From the NCBI GenBank assembly GCA_900073065.1, contig FJOG01000023.1:624179-688178 (forward strand): 64,000 nucleotides of DNA, given 5' to 3'. Position 1 is the stretch's first letter. Each line of letters starts with the position of its first letter. The DNA comes from Phialocephala subalpina (Eukaryota > Ascomycota > Leotiomycetes > Helotiales > Mollisiaceae). The notes beneath the pieces were generated by a model that was given only the letters and a program-made list of their open reading frames with translations, was not told the origin of the DNA and made no database searches. Shown piece by piece: positions 58,066 through 64,000 of the stretch. The position numbers and the translations under genes were made by a program.

Positions 58066-59331
58066 TTAGTTGATGAGTTTTTGTACGTGTGAAGACCGTA
58101 TCATAACCTAAACAAGAAAAAAAATCCTCTCAACGTCCAGATGATGAAACCGTCCTCCAATCGCGTTTCCTCCACCACCTTTGCCGACGCTTCTCCTCAA
58201 GCGAATCGCCAAAACCCACGCTAGCAAAAACATATCAACGTGCAAAACAAACTGTAAAAAATATCAAAGAAACAAAAAGAGAGACCAAAGGCGTGGGGAA
58301 AATCTGCAAAAACATAGAACCCTCGGTATCGAGATGGGTTCTATGAAAATCTCTCGATGTCGTTTGAGATTTTTTTCGGCATGGCGTGTGCTCTCGCTTT
58401 TGAGCAGGGGGTAGGCGTTACTTTCTCTTTAATCCACCTCTTAAACCACAAGTGACCTGATCAACGGGCCTAAGTTGACTGCTTTTTGTGGTTTGTTGGA
58501 GAAAAGGTGCTTATTTAAATCTATGATGTTGTTTTCATCGTATCGCGTTTTGCTCAGACTAGCGGAATTGGGATCTCCCTTCGCGTTGATGTTTAGTGAC
58601 ATTCGCGACAAGAAGAATAGGCAAAGGCCGGAAGTCTCCTAGGCATTGGTGAGAAGGATTTCATTCTAAGCCCATTTGAAAGCTGTTGTTCATTTAACTG
58701 AAGGTGAAGGAGAAATATATCCGTTTTCGCGCGGGGCAAACCTCGGTTAGACCCCTTTTCCGTACCATGATGACTTCAGCAGGACCCGACCGGCTTGCAT
58801 TTAATCCCTTACTTTTTCTTACCATATGTCGTCTAGTCTGCAAAGAAGCTTTGTAACAGCCTTGATCCTCACCAAGTTCTCATTGTACGTGATATCTCCT
58901 GCATCGGGGTTTATGCAGCTCGGGAACGCTTATGTAGCTTATGACTCGCCGCCTTATGGCCGCCAACATCCCTGACCCGTTGAGCCCTATTCAACTCTCT
59001 GATTGGCACTCAAAAACGACATCCAGTCTGGGATCGTATCAAGCCTTTTGTGTTCAAGTTAAAGTCAATTGATGGGACTGGTGGTGCTTCTGTATCCTCG
59101 GAGGAGCGTTAAGTGGCCCCTACCTCATACACCATGCTGCACTCGTACGGCGCGTCATACTGAAGCGCATTATGTCCTAAAGTCCCAAGGCGACGAGGAA
59201 TCTCAAGTCAAATTCGGCCACTTCATAAAGCTGGGGAGGACCTTGGTTGAATTCTTGTTTCTCCCAGCAGCTTCATTTCTCTTTCACCTTCTCACCATCA
59301 CTTCAAAACTCCTCCAACCGAAACGCAAATC
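58066..59331. other. Intergenic, about 1.3 kb
   Basis: Spacer and promoter region before the isochorismatase-like gene. It contains A-rich tracts near 58100-58330 and no supported gene. Confidence 0.45.
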
Positions 59332-60068
59332 ATGGCCTCCCTCCCAGGAACAACCGGCAATACAGCCGTAGTCCTCATCGACCCCTACAACGACTTCCTC
59401 CACTCCTCCGGAAAATTGAATCCCCTCGTCTCCGCCTCAATGGAGAAAACAAACACACTCACGCACCTGAAAGAATTCGTCACTACTGCTCGAGCACACA
59501 AGATTCCAATCTATTACGGACTTCATCAACAAGCTGGGGAGAATTTTATTCTTGGGTGGCAGCATGCGACACCGATGCAGCAGAGCCAGGGGAAGAGCGG
59601 TGCCTTTGCGGCGGGGACGTGGGGTGTGGAGATTTTTGAGGGATTGGAGCCGAGTAAGGAGAATGGGGATGTGGTTGTTAGTAAGCATTGGAGTAGCAGG
59701 CAAGTTCCCCTACCTTTTGACCTTGGAGGAATGAAATGTGCTGATGAGATGACAAGTTCGTTCCAAAACACCGATCTCGACTACCAGCTTCGGCAAAGAG
59801 ACGTTGCCAATGTCGTGATTGGAGGACTGACCGCGAACACCTGCATGGAGTCCACTGCTAGATATGCTTATGAATTGTGAGTTCAAGTTGATCTCCCATA
59901 CTTGAGAGCAAATGTTGACGAAGGCACAGAGGATACAATGTCACTATGCTGAAAGACTGCTCTGCGGGGTTCACAATCGAGGCAGCAGAGGCAGCTACTG
60001 AACTCATCTGGCCACTCTTTGCACACAGAGTTCTGACTGTTGCTGAATGGACTGCAAGTTTGAAATGA
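59332..60068 (+). CDS. Isochorismatase-like (cysteine) hydrolase
   Basis: Exons 59332-59699, 59757-59876 and 59930-60068 give 208 residues, normal for the family. The fold is the alpha/beta cysteine-hydrolase type (isochorismatase, nicotinamidase, ureidoacrylate amidohydrolase). The catalytic Asp is in VVLIDPYNDFLH, the Lys in VVSKHWSS and the nucleophile Cys in GGLTANTCMESTARYAYEL. The first intron (59700-59756) uses a GC donor (AG|GCAAGT) and has a length divisible by three with no stop. Read through, it would add 19 unrelated residues; splicing restores HWSSSSFQNTDLDYQLRQ, as in homologs. The exact substrate cannot be stated. The neighbouring amidase and two regulators suggest a nitrogen-release role. 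Confidence 0.88.
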
Positions 60069-60169
60069 AATGCAATTGTTAAGCTGTAAGCGGGACGGAG
60101 CAACTGAAATCGATAGCAGAAGGAAAGAAAGAGGGCGATTGAGAACAAAATTCCACAAAACTAATAAAT

Positions 60170-61371
60170 TCAAATTTCTTTCTCAGCTGCTTTTGTGAAT
60201 TGGCCATATTCAAATTCCTCGTGCCATGGACCGAAAGATATCGATAACCAATTCTTGACCATTCCTCTCATACCTAGATTCTTCGTCCCACCTCGGTACT
60301 TGACCATTTGGTCGATGCCTCTCAAATGTATCTCGTACTCGTCCACATTTGCTCCTCCAACCTGGGTCCGAATTCGTCAGCCATCTTTCACGGAAACGAG
60401 CAAGGGAAGGGTGGCACTCACATTGAAGTAGAGCAGAATTAATGCGGTCATGATCATCTCATCGCTCGCAGCCTCCTCCGCCACCCTCATCTTTTCGTTC
60501 GCCAGCTGCATCGTGTGAACCTTGTACCAAATCAAAGCAGCTGGATCCTTCAATTTTCGCCTTCGATTCAGATGAACGGCTGCAGTCAATAATGTGGCGT
60601 AGTAAAAGGCTGTATGTTTCACAGCAAATCCTAACCAAGCAATCTTCGGCGCTTCGAGATTTAACTCGGCATCCAAATAACAGAGCCAGGGTGCCAACCG
60701 TTCAACATCTGTGATCAGTAAGCATGCAATCTTCTCGGCTGAAGTGATTTGGGGCAGCCTACAATATCTAATCAGTAATTGTTTTGGCACAGGCTCGCCC
60801 TCTACGTCTGGAAGGATGGAGAAAGGATCATAACTGTCCAATCCGTTGTTGTAGTTTAAGCCACTTGTGATGTTTGGCTGTTCCGGCAGGATGGTAACGG
60901 CGTATCCTCGACTCCGAGCAAGGAATCTTTGAGTATGGGGTTCTTGGCGGATGATATCGGCATTATACGTTAGACTCGTTGGAGAAACTGATTCAGCTGC
61001 AGGTTCAAGTGCAGCCATAAATGCAGAGCTCGCCAATGCGGCCACAGATTCGGGACTCAGCACCACTTCTTCACCACTGATGATCCTTCTAAATCTGGAG
61101 ATTGCCGTCTTGCCCGAATTTCTTGATCCCGAAGTGCTTTCTGGTTCCGGTTTTCTGTTAATGGTTCTCGAGTCAGTACGCGCTTGATTGGGTTTGGCGT
61201 TAAGGTGGGTGCATACTTTTCGTACTGACATTTCTCCGGAACGCGCCTCTCCCTACAGTCATTGCAAGGCTGACTTCTATCACATTTTTGCTTGCGTCTA
61301 TGACACTCAGTGCAGGAAATTGTCGTGCGATTTCTCTTCTTTGTCTGCCCTGTCTGTGATTTTCTGTTCAT
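60170..61371 (-). CDS. Short Zn2Cys6 transcription factor
   Basis: Exons 61371-61217, 61154-60422 and 60361-60170 give 359 residues. The zinc cluster is C-X2-C-X6-C-X5-C-X2-C-X8-C at residues about 20-50 (CTECHRRKQKCDRSQPCNDC then RERRVPEKC), preceded by a Lys/Arg-rich stretch (KKRNR). The C-terminal part contains AWLGFAVKHTAFYYATLLTA and ends DQMVKYRGGTKNLGMRGMV followed by GQFTKAAEKEI, resembling the C-terminal helices of the fungal TF domain; the usual middle homology region is short. The protein is smaller than the 500-700 residues common in the class. Its 3' end lies 100 bp from that of the isochorismatase-like gene, so the two are convergent neighbours. Introns are 61216-61155 and 60421-60362. 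Confidence 0.85.
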
Positions 61372-62129
61372 CTTGATTCTTAAAAGAGGGGTTTGCACAT
61401 GGGAATTGGATTGCTTTCTTAATGGGACTTCCGTTAGAAGAGATTCCTGCCTTAAATACTGCCTTGACATCTCTAGAAAGTAGATTCCAAATCGAAATTT
61501 CGGTCATGGAGATAAGTTTCTTCGTAGAATCATCTTGAGATGCTGACAAACACACCGTGATGGTGATGGAGTTGTTGAGCTGACGGCTGCAGCTTGCTAG
61601 CTGCAGCCACATTGCGGGAGCGCTAAAATCGGGTTTAATGCAGGTCGGCATGCGATTGGTCATCAACTCGAAGCCAATGATGGGACGGCTGCCGGCCGGG
61701 TCGTTCGTGCTCGCACTTGCTTGGTAAAGGATGGGACTTCCTTGAAAATAACAGATTTTGGGATTGATCGCCGAAACAGCCAGACGATGATCGTCATTAC
61801 CGAGTATCCAAGCCACGCTCAAAATATCCAAGAGAAATCAAATACCAGATGCGTACCCAAAATACCGAACTGTGAAGACCGATGGGAGGAGACTCAGTGA
61901 ATGACTCCCAGTAAGCAGTGGTTGTGGGCAGGAAGGGTATACAAGCCAGCCGGTTGCTGCTGTCTACTCCCAAAAACCATAGAATCTGATCTGTTGTATC
62001 AAAATGTAGATGTCCCTCTTAAGAGGGGGATTCAAGCGAGGATCCCAGCCTCGTCAGTGCATAGTACAAACAAGTACAGTCCGATGCCTTCTAACTAAAG
62101 ATCTGAATAATACCAGCTGCTTCGGTAGC
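61372..62129. other. Intergenic
   Basis: About 760 bases with the promoter of the preceding regulator. A tRNA-like 5' motif at its right edge was considered and rejected. No gene is seen. Confidence 0.45.
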
Positions 62130-64000
62130 TCAGTCGGCGGTTCCATATTCCTCTCCGGGCTTCTTGTTCTTCTTCTTCTTATTCTTAGGCCGTCTTCTCT
62201 TCTTCTTCTTCTTTTCGCAGATAGGATCTAGGATTTCTTCCAACTCTCCTTTATATACAGTTCGTATCAGTGCTCGTCCCATCAAGTCAATCTCCTTGAC
62301 ACTATCAAGTTCTATTCTGCCCTCTGTCTTGATTTTGTGTCTCAGAACGGCGCTGGCCACGGCCATTAAGACACTCTCGCGTTCAAATCCAGCCAGCATA
62401 TCAGTGAAGAGCCCGCTTAAAACCCAGCTGGCAATCTTGGTAAGTTCTTTGTCGGGCATTCCAGACGGTGTCATCGCGTACTGAGGAAATTCTTCTTGGA
62501 GTTGAGGAAGATTGGCGTCGTGAATAGCGCGAAGCATGTTGATGCAGCGTAGATGCATGCCGACGTAGTCGAAGTTGAGTTCGGTATGTTCGCTAGCCAG
62601 GTTCCTGGACAGCATTTTCAGGAGTTCGATCGGTGACAACTTTCTGCTTGCCTTGAAACTTTTCGCGACCTTGCGGCGATCAGAATTGGATCTCCTGGGG
62701 GTATTAGGCTCCTTCGAATCTTGGTCTCTCTCCTCTTCGTCTTTGGCCAGCCCCGTCAAGAGTCGTTCAACATCGTGGAGCGTGATCTGGAGCCTCGGCT
62801 CACCATGCTCACAGGCATATCGGTTGAAGAATATCGATGCAGTGGATGATGCTTGCCCAGGCTTGAGTATTTTTCCATTCCTGATCGCTCCCCGATAAGG
62901 GCTGGCGCTGGTGAATGTCTGTGCGCTAACTCCCTTGGCTAGCTGGTATCCGATGAAGTAGTTCTCTGCCCCGACTGGACGATTTCCAACAAAAAAGTTG
63001 GCCTCACCATGGATACGAATCAGTGCCTCCATGTCTGGCCAGCTGTGTTCGAGGTAGTGGCTATTTTGGGCGGCATTGTATAGATGCGCCATTGCTGTGA
63101 TACAACCCCAATGATCAGACAGTTGGATTCCGATATCTTGCATCGACAGCGTAATGTTGGCTACCATGAGACCACAAAGCAGAGGGTGGTTCTCGTAGTA
63201 ATAGTGTGGTGGTGTATGTGAAGTAGATTCAAGCTCAAGGCAATCAGCGTATTTGTTCCTCGAACTAGAGATGATATCCTCCATGACCCAATTTCCGATG
63301 TATTGGATGACTTCTTGAGGAGTTCTCTTCCCATGAGCAAACGCATCATTGAAATCTGCACCAGTGTATTCCACGAAGGCTCGGGCATTCGTGAGCGCTC
63401 GAATAGAGACATTTCGCAAATGTTCGAAGGCTCTTTTGCAATCGTCCTGTAAGATATGGTGAATGTCGACAAAAATCTGAGTAGCGTAGACGAGCCATAT
63501 AGGCGGTGGTTTCCGGGGCTTGGAACCAATACGGAGTGAATCAATATTGAAGTCGATATTGTCTGAATCGATGTCCGAATCTACGTCTTCTATATCGATA
63601 TCGTCTAAGTCGATGTTGTCGAAATTGATGCGGTCTTCTTCGATACTGTCTTTGATGGCTTCATAGATGCCTTTGCACAGCTTATCCTGAACTGGATTGA
63701 CTTGTTTATAACCGCATATAAATTCCTGCCATGGAATCATCTCTTCATAAAGAACGCATCGTCAGCATATGGTACGACACAGAGTCAGAACTCAGAACAG
63801 CACCGTCACATGTTCGAAGCTGAAAATGTATGAACAGATACATACCTATGAGCAACCTAAAATCTTCCTGTACTGATTCAGGTGCCGAAGACTTCTTCAA
63901 ATCCAGGCTGGCACCTGCGAATTTGACAGACTTGTTGATTTTGATTGGCACGAAGTTCATCCCGACGTCTTCGAGGCCATTGGGGTACAATTCGAGGCAC
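62130..64000 (-). CDS. DUF6604-like protein of unknown function (5' end outside the window)
   Basis: Exon 63742-62130 is joined through intron 63845-63743 to an exon running off the window (64000-63846), about 590 residues in view. The join LLIG to EMIPWQEFICGYKQVN is in phase with normal splice ends and a CTGAC branch site. An Asp/Ile-rich low-complexity stretch (DIDIEDVDSDIDSDNIDFN) is followed by a helical region containing ENHPLLCGLMVANITLSMQD and WPDMEALIRIHGEANFFVGN, which recall fungal DUF6604 proteins. The C-terminus is a Lys/Arg-rich tail, nuclear- or nucleolar-like. No catalytic motif is visible. The family call is from memory of typical segments, so treat it as tentative; that it is a gene is clear. 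Confidence 0.7.

Noticed and set aside
62108..62140. CTTCGGTAGCTCAGTCGGCGG resembles the start of a tRNA
   Set aside because: No acceptor stem partner, anticodon arm or T-arm follows at the right spacing, and the segment overlaps the stop codon of the minus-strand gene.

Overview
The window is nuclear DNA of a filamentous ascomycete (Pezizomycotina). Almost every multi-exon gene has short introns of 43-135 nt with GT(AAGT-like) donors and CTNAY-type branch sites. Genes lie on both strands without operons, and the families are typical of this group: Zn2Cys6 regulators, a hydrophobin-like protein, a Ppo-type dioxygenase, Kre9-like wall proteins and an amdS-type amidase. A Leotiomycete-like genome is my guess from the overall gene mix, not something I can prove. 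A 238-base run of N (21594-21831) shows it is a draft scaffold. I found no tRNA, rRNA, CRISPR array or bacterial-type feature.

Layout. 1-16998 is gene-dense: ALG3 (partial), a small mitochondrial-type protein, an acidic nuclear-type protein, a hydrophobin-like protein with a very long Ser/Ala spacer, an aldo-keto reductase, an MCT-type MFS transporter, the actin regulator GMF (Aim7) and a phospholipase D-superfamily protein. 16999-21900 holds a three-copy dispersed repeat, a long pyrimidine-rich leader, an orphan acidic protein and a tandem repeat containing the assembly gap. 22269-29814 carries NBP35 (cytosolic Fe-S assembly), a broken Kre9/Knh1-like gene and CHO2 (phosphatidylethanolamine methyltransferase). 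29815-36327 holds two adjacent tandem-repeat arrays, an orphan gene and a decayed membrane-protein gene.

36968-48465 begins with a domesticated cellular reverse transcriptase (RVT family). It continues with a second Kre9-like remnant, an exact 250-bp tandem duplication, a microbial-type PARG (TIGR02452-like) gene, an enoyl-CoA hydratase/isomerase and a heme-peroxidase fatty-acid dioxygenase that has no P450 half and contains an 11-nt microexon. 51133-64000 has an unknown protein, a Zn2Cys6 regulator, an amidase with paired GATA sites upstream, an isochorismatase-like hydrolase with a GC-AG intron, a second Zn2Cys6 regulator and a DUF6604-like protein running off the end.

The housekeeping genes (ALG3, NBP35, CHO2, GMF) look independent of one another. 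The only plausible functional neighbourhood is 52916-61371, where two hydrolases acting on amide-type substrates lie among two Zn2Cys6 regulators, which suggests a small nitrogen-scavenging cluster. The strongest second-look items are the RVT gene, the hydrophobin-like fusion, the single-domain dioxygenase, and the repeat arrays sitting directly before orphan genes. Exon boundaries were assigned by eye from splice signals and frame continuity.
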